A program made the position numbers and the translations under genes. From Planctomycetota bacterium (GTDB lineage Bacteria; Planctomycetota; UBA1135), in contig JASMKM010000019.1 of the NCBI GenBank assembly GCA_030749235.1, positions 1 to 57,072 on the forward strand: a stretch of 57,072 nt of DNA, written 5' to 3'. Shown here piece after piece: positions 1 through 7,992 of this stretch. A model generated the notes under the pieces. The model made no database searches. It saw only the letters and a list, made by a program, of their open reading frames with translations, and had not been told where the DNA came from. Within the stretch, counting starts at the first letter, position 1; each line of letters begins with the position of its first letter.

Positions 1-236
1 TTTTTGATGGTCTTGTAGGCAGGAATCTCGTCGTAAACATCCGTAGAACGGACAGTGCCTACCGTGGCAGTCCCTTTGACGTCGAACTTCGAAGCATTAC
101 CCCAACGCACTTTGGTCCGATCGAGCTTGACCTCGTCCATGCTGATCATGGAATTTTCAACACCAGCTTGCACCTGAGGTGCAGCCATGGCGAGAGACAT
201 CAGTCCGAGCAGTAGGGTCAGTAAGGCGATTTTCAT
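1..236 (-). CDS. Exported protein of unknown function, 3' part outside window
   Basis: The reading frame starts at the ATG at 236 and runs open off the left edge, so only the first 78 codons are visible. The N-terminus is a clear Sec signal peptide: a lysine at residue 2, a leucine-rich core, and a likely cleavage site after MSLAMA or a few residues later at VQA. The mature part begins with a polar, charged stretch (SMDEVKLDRTKVRWGN) and a beta-like segment. No cysteine follows the hydrophobic core, so it is not a lipoprotein. I do not recognise the family. It lies downstream of the pnp terminator and probably has its own promoter in the 196-base gap at 237-432. The exported location is well supported, but its job is unknown. 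Confidence 0.7.
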   Translation of the reverse strand, partial: MKIALLTLLLGLMSLAMAAPQVQAGVENSMISMDEVKLDRTKVRWGNASKFDVKGTATVGTVRSTDVYDEIPAYKTIK

Positions 237-432
237 GTCGTATCCAGGAACCTAAGTTCACAGTCTATTCCTGTAACGAGGCAAACGGAAGAATATTTGC
301 AAGAAATACCTCGTTAATGGCTATTTTAGGGCAATTCCTAGCATTTCCCTTTCGCCTCCACAATATCTAGTTCCAAAAACGGCCAAACTCCCACAAGAGA
401 GTTTGGCCGAAAAATAGATTCGCAAGGCGGTT
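237..432. other. Intergenic region between pnp and the left-edge gene
   Basis: This gap contains the pnp terminator (374-413) and about 130 bases leading to the exported-protein gene. On the minus strand there is a TAAAAT hexamer (323-328) that could be a -10 box, but I see no matching -35. No RNA gene or small ORF with a ribosome site is evident. Confidence 0.4.
374..413 (-). terminator. Rho-independent terminator of rpsO-pnp
   Basis: Perfect 11-base inverted arms (380-390 and 399-409, CGGCCAAACTC) enclose an 8-base loop. On the minus strand the stem is followed directly by TTTTT (complement of 375-379). It lies just past the pnp stop codon. A short T run on the other side might also let it stop transcripts from the plus strand. 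Confidence 0.9.
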
Positions 433-2715
433 TTAGACGCGCTCGCGACGTCCTCGGTCGCGATCACGGCCGCCGCGGTCGTCGCGACCTCGGCCACCAC
501 GGTCACGGCCCCGACCACGGTCATCACGACCGCGTGGTGGACGCGAAGGACGCGAAGCTGCCTCGATGGCGGCTGCGACCTCCTCTTCCGGCAACATTGC
601 AATGCGGCGACTTAGGCGGATCTTGCCAGAGCGCTCATCGACGTTGACCACGATGACGTCGAGGTTATCCCCCTCGTTGCAGACGTCCTCGACCTGCTCG
701 GTACGCTCGACATCCAGCTCGGAGATGTGGCACATGCCCTCCTGACCGCCGCCAAGATCGACGAAGCAACCGAAGTCCTTGACGCCGGTGACCTTGCCGC
801 TGAAGCGCTCACCGATGCCGATGACGCGGGTCTGCTGACGGATACGCTCGATGCAGGCATCGACGTTGTCGACCGGAGTACCGGAGACTTGGACGTTGCC
901 TTCGTCATCCATGATGTTCACGTTGACGCCAAACTCCTCCTGCAGCTCGCGGATGTTGGCACCCTTCGGACCAATCACAAAACCGATCTTCTCGGCTGGG
1001 ATCTTGATCGACTTGTTGGCTGGTGCGTAAGGCGAGATATTCTTGCGTGGACCATCTAATGCTTCCGCCATCTTCTCCAAGATGTGCAAGCGGCCATCCT
1101 TTGCCTGACCGATCGCTTCGGACATGATCTCGGCGCTCAAGCCCTTGACCTTGATGTCCATCTGCAGGCCGGTGATGCCTTCGGCGGTACCGGTGACTTT
1201 GAAGTCCATGTCGCCATGGTGATCTTCAGAACCGAGGATGTCGGACAGGATGTTGTACTGTCCAGTCTCCTCATCCATGATTAAGCCCATGGCGATACCG
1301 GCCACAGGTGCCTTCATCGGTACACCCGCATCCAGCATGGAGAGGCAACCACCGCAGACCGAAGCCATCGACGATGAGCCGTTCGACTCGGTGATGTCCG
1401 ACACAATCCGGATGGTGTAAGGGAAGTCCTGGTGATCCGGCAACATCGGGCGCAAGGCGCGCTCGGCTAAGTTGCCGTGACCCTTCTCACGACGCGAAGT
1501 ACCGCGCAGCATCTTCGCCTCGCCGGTACAGAACGGTGGGAAGTTGTAGTGCAGATAGAACTTGTTCTTGGTCTTCTCGGCATTTAGGCCATCGATGAAC
1601 ATTTCGTCGTCGACCGAACCCAAGGTGGTGGCGACGATCGCCTGGGTCTCACCGCGGGTGAACAAGGTTGAACCATGGACACGAGGCAGCAAGCTTGTCT
1701 CAATATCGATCTGGCGGATGTCCTTACCGTCACGACCGTCGACGCGCTTGTTGTTCAAGGTCATCTTGCGCTCGATGTCGTTAGCGACCTTCTTAGCGCC
1801 CTTCTTGTAGCGAGCCTGCTCAGCCTGCTCCTCTTCGGTATCGCCCTCAGGGGCCATCTCGGCAATCACCTGAGCGACGAAAGCATCCACGGCACCGTAA
1901 CGCTCGAACTTACCTTCGGTCAGCAGCACCTTCTCGACCGCATCTTCGCCGTACTTGGCGAGGATCTCGTCGGCAGTGGAATCGTCCTCGACAGGAGCTT
2001 CAACTTCCAGCTTCTCCTTGCCGCACATATCGCGCAGTTCATCGAGCATGCCGATGATCTCCTTGATTACTTCGTGGCCGGCAGCGAGCGCGCCTGGGAC
2101 TTCGGAGTCAGGAAGTTCCTTCGCACCGGCTTCCACCATGCAGACCGCGGTAGCGGTTCCGGACATGGTTAGGTCGAGGATGTTGTTGTCCATCTCCAAC
2201 ACCGACTTGGTTGGGTTGATGATGACGTTGCCGTCGACATAGCCCAAGCGTACGGCGCCCATGCCACCCTCGAAGGGGATGTGCGAAAGGTGGATTGCAG
2301 CCATGCCGCCGATCATCGACAGCACTTCCGGCTCGTTCTCCTGGTCGAAGGAGAGTACCGACGACATAATCTGGACTTCGTTCTGAAAGCCAGCCGCGAA
2401 CATTGGACGGACCGAACGGTCCAGCATGCGCATAGCAAGAACCTCTTTCAGGGTTGGTGCTGCCTCGCGCTTGAAGAAGCCGCCAGGAATCTTGCCGGCG
2501 GAATAGGTCTTTTCACGGTAATCCACCGTGAGTGGGAAAAATGGCAAGTCCTTGGGACCGCCGTCCACCGCAGTGGACATGACTACCGTTTCGCCATAGC
2601 TGACAATAACGGAGCCGGTTGCCTGCTTAGCAATCCAACCGGTTTCGATGGTGAGCGTACGACCACCGATCTCGCGAGAGACCGAGCGTACGTTTTTGTT
2701 GGAAGAGATCGTCAT
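433..2715 (-). CDS. pnp: Polyribonucleotide nucleotidyltransferase (PNPase)
   Basis: PNPase degrades RNA 3' to 5' by phosphorolysis and works as a trimer in mRNA turnover. The family order is visible: a first RNase PH domain opening with GGRTLTIETGWIAKQATGSV, an alpha-helical linker, a second RNase PH domain (KMTLNNKRVDGRDG onward), a KH domain with IGPKGANIRELQ, and an S1 domain (FSGKVTGVKDFGCFVDLGGG). The frame extends upstream to a TTG at 2766. I prefer the ATG at 2715 because the family N-terminus starts there; this gives 760 residues, against about 700 to 720 usually. The extra length is a C-terminal tail of about 35 residues made almost only of Arg, Gly and Asp. The gene follows rpsO on the same strand, the classical rpsO-pnp arrangement, with hairpins between them that may control it. 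Confidence 0.97.
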   Translation of the reverse strand: MTISSNKNVRSVSREIGGRTLTIETGWIAKQATGSVIVSYGETVVMSTAVDGGPKDLPFFPLTVDYREKTYSAGKIPGGFFKREAAPTLKEVLAMRMLDRSVRPMFAAGFQNEVQIMSSVLSFDQENEPEVLSMIGGMAAIHLSHIPFEGGMGAVRLGYVDGNVIINPTKSVLEMDNNILDLTMSGTATAVCMVEAGAKELPDSEVPGALAAGHEVIKEIIGMLDELRDMCGKEKLEVEAPVEDDSTADEILAKYGEDAVEKVLLTEGKFERYGAVDAFVAQVIAEMAPEGDTEEEQAEQARYKKGAKKVANDIERKMTLNNKRVDGRDGKDIRQIDIETSLLPRVHGSTLFTRGETQAIVATTLGSVDDEMFIDGLNAEKTKNKFYLHYNFPPFCTGEAKMLRGTSRREKGHGNLAERALRPMLPDHQDFPYTIRIVSDITESNGSSSMASVCGGCLSMLDAGVPMKAPVAGIAMGLIMDEETGQYNILSDILGSEDHHGDMDFKVTGTAEGITGLQMDIKVKGLSAEIMSEAIGQAKDGRLHILEKMAEALDGPRKNISPYAPANKSIKIPAEKIGFVIGPKGANIRELQEEFGVNVNIMDDEGNVQVSGTPVDNVDACIERIRQQTRVIGIGERFSGKVTGVKDFGCFVDLGGGQEGMCHISELDVERTEQVEDVCNEGDNLDVIVVNVDERSGKIRLSRRIAMLPEEEVAAAIEAASRPSRPPRGRDDRGRGRDRGGRGRDDRGGRDRDRGRRERV

Positions 2716-2767
2716 TTCCGCTGTGATCCGTTTAGGATTTTCTGTGTTGTTTCTATCGTTCCGCAAA

Positions 2768-2811
2768 GACCGTCTGTATGGACTGATGGTCCGTTCGAAT
2801 GCAGACGGTGG
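2768..2811 (-). promoter_or_regulatory. pnp leader hairpin
   Basis: An inverted repeat (ACCGTCTG at 2769-2776, CAGACGGT at 2803-2810) encloses a smaller GGAC/GTCC stem. It lies about 55 to 95 bases upstream of the preferred pnp ATG. In enterobacteria an RNase III-cut hairpin in the same place mediates PNPase autoregulation. An equivalent role here is inferred from position only. Confidence 0.45.
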
Positions 2812-2839
2812 GCCCTCTGACGCTGGCCCTGGAATGTAA

Positions 2840-2874
2840 CTCTGGCATCGCTCCTGCGATGACCAATGTCAGAG
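2840..2874 (-). promoter_or_regulatory. rpsO-pnp intercistronic hairpin
   Basis: Arms 2840-2848 (CTCTGGCAT) and 2866-2874 (ATGTCAGAG) pair with one mismatch. An inner CGC/GCG stem lies at 2849-2858. The hairpin starts 2 bases past the rpsO stop codon. No T run follows on the minus strand, so it is more likely a processing or 3'-protecting structure, or a weak attenuator, than a full terminator. Confidence 0.45.
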
Positions 2875-2876
2875 TG

Positions 2877-3149
2877 CTAGCCGCGAATGCCGAGTTTCTC
2901 TACCAGCTCGTGATGGCGGTGAGAATCGGTCTTCTTCAAGTAGCGCAAAAGCCGACGGCGACGCGCCACTTGGCCGAGCAGGCCGCGGCGGGTGCTGTTG
3001 TCCTTCTTATGGGTCTTGAGGTGCAGGGTCAGCTCCTTGATACTCTCGGTAAGCAAGGCAATCTGGACTTCTGCAGAACCGGTGTCACCCTCAGAACGGG
3101 CGAACTCCTTGACAATTTTGGCTTTAATTTCCTTATCAATGACGGGCAT
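2877..3149 (-). CDS. rpsO: Small ribosomal subunit protein S15
   Basis: S15 binds 16S rRNA at the central-domain three-way junction and helps organise the small subunit platform. The 90-residue product has the family length and signature segments: an N-terminal helix, then [17 protein letters not shown], then the RNA-contacting [16 protein letters not shown], and a basic C-terminal helix with [11 protein letters not shown]. The ATG at 3149 is preceded by GAGGAG five bases upstream. It heads the rpsO-pnp operon. S15 commonly represses its own mRNA, and small inverted repeats in the leader (3173-3198) could be the site, though no known S15 motif is recognisable. Confidence 0.98.
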   Translation of the reverse strand: MPVIDKEIKAKIVKEFARSEGDTGSAEVQIALLTESIKELTLHLKTHKKDNSTRRGLLGQVARRRRLLRYLKKTDSHRHHELVEKLGIRG

Positions 3150-3154
3150 GATTT

Positions 3155-3160
3155 CTCCTC
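3155..3160 (-). promoter_or_regulatory. rpsO ribosome binding site
   Basis: GAGGAG on the minus strand, five bases before the rpsO ATG. It is one of the few strong Shine-Dalgarno sites in the window. Confidence 0.8.
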
Positions 3161-3172
3161 TTTTGCTTCGTC

Positions 3173-3243
3173 GGCGTAGGCGGAATACCTACTACGCCTC
3201 AAATCCAGAATGAGGTATCCAGAAATGAGGACGGAGGATTATA
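3173..3243 (-). promoter_or_regulatory. Possible rpsO promoter and leader structure
   Basis: A TATAAT hexamer on the minus strand (complement of 3238-3243) would place transcription start roughly 80 bases before the rpsO ATG. No good -35 is visible at the right distance. Between it and the gene, GGCGTAG (3173-3179) pairs with CTACGCC (3192-3198), and GTAGG/CCTAC is a competing pairing. Two near-identical copies of TCCAGAA(A)TGAGG also lie in the leader. Confidence 0.4.
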
Positions 3244-3313
3244 ACGACGGACGGCCAAAACAGCGAACTTCCGGGCTTCGAACCCCGAAATCCTTCCGAA
3301 TTGGCCTCCCAAT

Positions 3314-6223
3314 CTAGAAATTCAGGTCGGGAGAATCTGCCGATTGGGCCCAGGCCTCGTAATCGCGCTCCAATTCCGAGAAGAAGAAGCCACGCTCAAT
3401 AAAGCCAAGGGGCATGCTGAAGGCCTGCATCGTCGCGGTCCAATGGCCACCGCTGGAAGTGTCCAGTGGCGGTGTGCCGACGGCTGCCCCGGCGGTCTCC
3501 TTCAAGGTAGGCAAGGTCAAGCTACCACCGACACCAGCACTACCGGCCAGCCAGATCTGCCAACTGCTGGACTCAACCGCGCTGTCGGTGATGGTCAGGC
3601 AGTAGTAGCCCTGATCGCCGCTGAGCGTGTCGGTGAAGTCGCGGGTGTAGGGATAACTGGCTCCTCCCCATGCCGCGGTGACCTCAGGGACGTCGGGCAA
3701 GGCGATTGGGGTGGCGGCCGGCGAGGCCTGCACACTGACGGTGGCACGGGCCATGGCCTGGTCGCCGTCGCTATCGATGGCATGGATCTGCAACTGTACG
3801 TCGGCAGCAGAAGCACCTTCGGCCACCGCCGCGCCCAGCAAGCTCAGCTCCAGTTCGGCAGCACCATTGGTGCCGCCACCGGAGAAGTCCACAGAACCGG
3901 CCCCGACTGCGCAGGGTCCGTTGATTCCTGGGATCGTGGTGGTAATCAAGGAGTTGCCCGATTCCGGCGGCAGGGACAGTCCGGCGCCTCCGGAAGCCTG
4001 GATTGGATAGATATAGTTTGTGGTGCCAGCGATTTGGTTGGTGCTTTCTATCATGGCGAACTCCGGAGTGACCACGGTGCTGCCCGAAGTCGGATCGACC
4101 AACACGCGGCTGTCGCCTGCGAAGAAGCGGAAGTAACGATTGGCCGAAGGGAAGTCGACAACATCGTGGAAGGCAGCGAACCAACCAGGACGGTTCATGC
4201 GAATGTCCAGGCCGCTTGCGAACAAATTCTCGAGGTCGTAGGTCTGCACGCCATTGGCATCGGCATCGCCATTGCCATCGGTAAGCAGGTTGCTGCTGAT
4301 GCTCGTGACGCCGGTGCTCAAGCCGGTGATCAAGGGACTCACCGCGGCGGTGAAGCGACCTTCCGCAATCATTGGGATGGAGAGTTCGCTGGCATCGAAA
4401 CCCATCAAGCTGACGGCGTGGAAGCCTTCAGCCTGGATGGTGATGGTCTGTGCCCCGACACGGCCACTGAAGCTGACCGAACCGTCACTGCCAGTGTTGG
4501 CACTATCTTCGTTACCGCCACCGAAATCCTCAATGAAGACGGTAGCGCCACTGATCTGATAGAGGCCTTCGCGATCAAAGGCGACCACCTGGACCTCACC
4601 GCTGATAATCGGCGTGGCCGAAAGGAAACCGCGAAACTCGACCACCCCAGGGGAAACGGTCGAAGCAGCGTTGCCAGCCTTGTCGGTCAGCGTGATGTCG
4701 AAAGCCAATGGACCTTCGAGGATGACCAGGGGGTCGAAGGCCGGACCGATGAAGAAGTTAGCCGTGGATGGTGTATCCACATCGCGGGTCTGAGCGCCGC
4801 TGCCCGGCGGGAAGGAGGCCTCGATGCGCGCGATTTGTTCGCTGGCCAAGCCATACGGACGAAACCACGGAGTATCGGTAAGGAACTGACTACCAAAGGC
4901 TCCCGCCGGTGGCCCATAACTGAAAAGCAAGGGCCGCACGGTGTCATGCGAAACCACGGCCTCAAAGCCGTCGCTGTCGCGGAAGGTCTGCACTGAAGAA
5001 CGCACGCCATCACGCTCCACATAACTGGCCAAGACCAATTCGGCACTCGACGAGAACAACGGTGCGCCGGAGCTATCGGTGAGGTCTAGCTCAAAGGCCG
5101 ATAAGCCACCACCGGCGATGGTCGTGGCGCTGACGAACTCCGATTCGTTGGTCTCATGCACCAACAAGGTAACCTCGTCGGCACTCAAAACCGAGATCGG
5201 CGTGGTGACGTCGGTCGGGAAGAGATCGACGTTCTGCAGGTTGACCGCGGGATCGAAGGGCGCAAAATTGGCATCGTCAAAAACGATTGAACTGGGGCGT
5301 CCGAAAGCCAGCGTATCCCATTCGGCTTGATAAGCCTCTGCAAGGAATTGTGGCACGAACTCGGCGTCGGTGATGCTGGTATTGATGTCCAGGCGCATGG
5401 TCGCGCCGAGGTCATTGCCATCATCAAGATGCGGGAACTCAAAAACACGATTGCCAACGTGGCGAAACTCCAGTTCACCGGCGGTGTCGTAATCGCCGAT
5501 CCCTGTGGTAGTAAGATTGGTGAAGCTGACGGCGTCGGTCAAGCCGGTGAAATCCATCGGTTCGGAGAACACGACGATTACCGACGTATCGTTGGGTTCA
5601 AGGGTGCTACCCCCTGGCGGGAAGGAGCCCAGCACCTGCGGCGAGATCCCGGCCAAGGAATCGGCTGTGCGAAAACGGAACAGCAGGCCATTGCTTGGCA
5701 GCGCGATGCGCTCCCCTTCCAAGTCGGTAATGTCGTTGGTGGCCACGACCTCGTATTCGGTGTCCGGCAACAAGGTACCGACCGGGTCCATCACCACGCA
5801 GCGATCCCCCGCCAACCAAGTGAAGTTGGCCGAGGCCCCCAGCAATGGATTGTCGACCGGGCGCAGCCGCAAGGAAGTGCTGGTCACGGTGTCTGCGCGC
5901 AGGCTTTCGTTGAACCATAAGGCCATGGCTGCATTGGGGTCGACGCTGGTGGCTGAGTCTGCCGGTGCACTGGCGCTCATCGAGGGTGGACCATCCTGAA
6001 GGATGGCACCGGCCATCGGGGCGGCTGAGGGGCCGTCCTCCAAGGGTGGGATTCCGCCACCACCACCGTCGCCACCCGAGCCGCCACCGGGGTTATCGGG
6101 GTCGAGGAAGGTACCCGGGTTGCCGGTACTGCCACAAGGACCAGCGAACAGGCCCAGCGTGAGGAGCAGGGCGAGGGCCGGTAACGTACGGCTTGCAATA
6201 GGTGAGGTGCGGCTGGCCAGCAT
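3314..6223 (-). CDS. Large exported protein with SbsA-type Ig-like domains
   Basis: A 969-residue protein with a signal sequence (hydrophobic core LPALALLLTLGLFAG) followed by Cys30. The lipobox is atypical because proline sits at -1, so lipidation is uncertain. A low-complexity Gly/Asp-rich linker follows at about 38 to 60. From about 85 to 300 there are two Ig-like domains of the SbsA (Big_5) kind, recognisable by SVDPNAAMALWFNESL, PDTEYEVVAT and the second start PPGGSTLEPNDTSVIVVFSE. A later segment, about 545 to 620 (ATVFIEDFGGGNEDSANTGS), resembles a carboxypeptidase regulatory-like or CnaB-type beta-sandwich. It is probably surface or periplasmic, structural or adhesive. No catalytic motif is apparent. 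It is transcribed divergently from the TPR lipoprotein, with only 14 bases between the two start codons. Confidence 0.75.
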   Translation of the reverse strand: MLASRTSPIASRTLPALALLLTLGLFAGPCGSTGNPGTFLDPDNPGGGSGGDGGGGGIPPLEDGPSAAPMAGAILQDGPPSMSASAPADSATSVDPNAAMALWFNESLRADTVTSTSLRLRPVDNPLLGASANFTWLAGDRCVVMDPVGTLLPDTEYEVVATNDITDLEGERIALPSNGLLFRFRTADSLAGISPQVLGSFPPGGSTLEPNDTSVIVVFSEPMDFTGLTDAVSFTNLTTTGIGDYDTAGELEFRHVGNRVFEFPHLDDGNDLGATMRLDINTSITDAEFVPQFLAEAYQAEWDTLAFGRPSSIVFDDANFAPFDPAVNLQNVDLFPTDVTTPISVLSADEVTLLVHETNESEFVSATTIAGGGLSAFELDLTDSSGAPLFSSSAELVLASYVERDGVRSSVQTFRDSDGFEAVVSHDTVRPLLFSYGPPAGAFGSQFLTDTPWFRPYGLASEQIARIEASFPPGSGAQTRDVDTPSTANFFIGPAFDPLVILEGPLAFDITLTDKAGNAASTVSPGVVEFRGFLSATPIISGEVQVVAFDREGLYQISGATVFIEDFGGGNEDSANTGSDGSVSFSGRVGAQTITIQAEGFHAVSLMGFDASELSIPMIAEGRFTAAVSPLITGLSTGVTSISSNLLTDGNGDADANGVQTYDLENLFASGLDIRMNRPGWFAAFHDVVDFPSANRYFRFFAGDSRVLVDPTSGSTVVTPEFAMIESTNQIAGTTNYIYPIQASGGAGLSLPPESGNSLITTTIPGINGPCAVGAGSVDFSGGGTNGAAELELSLLGAAVAEGASAADVQLQIHAIDSDGDQAMARATVSVQASPAATPIALPDVPEVTAAWGGASYPYTRDFTDTLSGDQGYYCLTITDSAVESSSWQIWLAGSAGVGGSLTLPTLKETAGAAVGTPPLDTSSGGHWTATMQAFSMPLGFIERGFFFSELERDYEAWAQSADSPDLNF

Positions 6224-6237
6224 GATTTCTACCTATA

Positions 6238-7992
6238 ATGACGCAAACCACGATGAGTTTCCGCCCAGAATTTCAGTCTCTTGCAATCCTTTGCCTCGCC
6301 GGCCTTATCGGCGGGTGCCAAGCAAGCCATCCCAAGACTACGGCGCCAGAGCCTCCACCACCGCTTCCTGGGAATCCATCCAATCCGAAAACCGGTGCGC
6401 AGATCGAAGTCGGACAGCGCCCCTCCATCGAGGAAATCCGCGCCCTAGCCGCCCAAAATCCTTCCGCTGCCCTCAACGAACTGGACCAATTTGAGGAGCT
6501 AGACGCCGAAATGTCGATGCTGTTCGGCGATACCAGCATGAACCTATTCAGCCAGAAAGCGGCCGCCGGCAGCCTCAGCCCAGCCCTAGCCGAGGACCTG
6601 ATGTACGAGGCTGAAGCCGCCTATCAGCGAGCCTATGAACAAGGTGCCAATCCGATCGCCGCCCTCAGCGGCATCCTGAACTCGCGTCGACTAGCTGGTG
6701 ACGCCCTCGGTGCATGGCAAGTTGGGCAGTGGATGTTCGAGAGAGTAGAACCGCAACTTGCTTCTGGAGAATACGTTGCGTCGAGTGTCTTACTGGAAAT
6801 CGGCTCCGCTGGGCTGGATTTTACGATAGCCTCGGTGCAGTCCGGCGACGCCCCGCCGGCCTCGGCCTACAAGGCTGCTGCCGCGCTCGAAGCCGCCCTC
6901 GGCATGGGAGTAACCAATGCTGCTCTTCCCTTGGCAGATCTCTACGCCTGGCAAAATGAGCCGGAGTTGGCCTTGGAAACTCTTTTTCAGAGCCTGAAGC
7001 TCTTACCGAACGACTTGACCTTGTACGGCCGCTTGCAGAATTTGGGCCCCAAGAACCGCAACCTACAAGTGGAATTGCTGGAGAAGCTGCGTCTGGACTG
7101 CCCAGGAGAAGCCACGCCGCTTTGGTACCTCGGCGAGGCGCGCTACTGGCAGGGCCGCGCTGCCCGCGACGCTGCAGATTCCCTGAAGGCGCTCGAGTGC
7201 TGGGATCGTGCAGAGGAGTCTTTCGAACAGGCAATGGCTCTAAATCCCGATTTTGAAGATACTTGTAGGGATTGGCTGCATTTTGTCCGCACCCAGCGGG
7301 GCTGGACCCTGCGGGATGAAGGAAGAATCGCCGATGCCGCTTCCAGCTTCCTCGATACGCTGGCGACGGATCCCAGCCGCCTGGAGGCCGAATCTGAGCC
7401 CAACAGCTTGCGACTCGGCATTGATGCCATCACCGCCGATTTCTACCGCACCAACCGCCTCAAGGCGGCCCGTGGCTTCCTTCGCCAGGTCTGCGCGATT
7501 CATGACTCTAACTCAAACTGGACAAACAACTTAGGTTTCTTTTGCCGGGATCTCGGGGTGGCTGCAGCGAGCAGTGGCGCCGAGGAACTAGCCGCACAAT
7601 ACTTCCAGGAATCCTGGGAGGCTTACAGCCGTACCGTTGAGTTGACACCCGAGGATGCCCGGCTTGTCAACGATCGTGCACTGATTGCGATCTATTACCT
7701 CGACGAGCATTGGGATTTCGCGGAACAGGAGTTGCATAGGGCTATAGAACTAGGCAACCAAACCCTAGCCGAGATGGGTGAAGATGTTCCCGAGGCGGAA
7801 CGAGAATACTTCGAAGAGGCCGTCGGCGACGCCTGGGAGAACCTCGCCTTCCTCTATCTCATCCGCCGCGGTGAGATCGGCGATTCTGAAACCTACATCA
7901 AGAACAGTCTCAAACATTTCCCCTACGAACAGCGCGACGGCATTCCACCCTTGCAAGCCAAACTCGAAGAACTGCGACCAAACAACCGATGA
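6238..7992 (+). CDS. TPR repeat lipoprotein
   Basis: A 584-residue protein with a lipoprotein signal peptide and good lipobox (LIGG followed by Cys27), then a Pro-rich linker. Most of the rest is helical repeats of the TPR type, clearest where A-x-x-x-Y/F spacing recurs (about 205 to 330 and 430 to 560, for example ALEAALGMGVTNAALPLADL and FEQAMALNPDF). TPR lipoproteins are typically scaffolds for envelope assemblies; no enzyme motif is present. The ATG at 6238 has no clear ribosome site, and the ATG at 6253 is an alternative that still keeps the signal peptide. It overlaps the next TPR gene by ATGA, so the two products are probably made together and may form a complex. Confidence 0.75.
   Translation: MTQTTMSFRPEFQSLAILCLAGLIGGCQASHPKTTAPEPPPPLPGNPSNPKTGAQIEVGQRPSIEEIRALAAQNPSAALNELDQFEELDAEMSMLFGDTSMNLFSQKAAAGSLSPALAEDLMYEAEAAYQRAYEQGANPIAALSGILNSRRLAGDALGAWQVGQWMFERVEPQLASGEYVASSVLLEIGSAGLDFTIASVQSGDAPPASAYKAAAALEAALGMGVTNAALPLADLYAWQNEPELALETLFQSLKLLPNDLTLYGRLQNLGPKNRNLQVELLEKLRLDCPGEATPLWYLGEARYWQGRAARDAADSLKALECWDRAEESFEQAMALNPDFEDTCRDWLHFVRTQRGWTLRDEGRIADAASSFLDTLATDPSRLEAESEPNSLRLGIDAITADFYRTNRLKAARGFLRQVCAIHDSNSNWTNNLGFFCRDLGVAAASSGAEELAAQYFQESWEAYSRTVELTPEDARLVNDRALIAIYYLDEHWDFAEQELHRAIELGNQTLAEMGEDVPEAEREYFEEAVGDAWENLAFLYLIRRGEIGDSETYIKNSLKHFPYEQRDGIPPLQAKLEELRPNNR

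Noticed and set aside
3270-3295. T-arm-like sequence GGGTTCGAAGCCC on the minus strand, suggesting a tRNA
   Set aside because: No acceptor stem, D arm or anticodon arm can be built around it. It is at most a small hairpin downstream of the Ig-like protein gene.
3344-4996. Long plus-strand open frame antisense to the Ig-like protein gene
   Set aside because: The composition is that of a shadow frame in GC-rich DNA; no domain, signal or ribosome site. The minus-strand protein has a signal peptide and recognisable domains.
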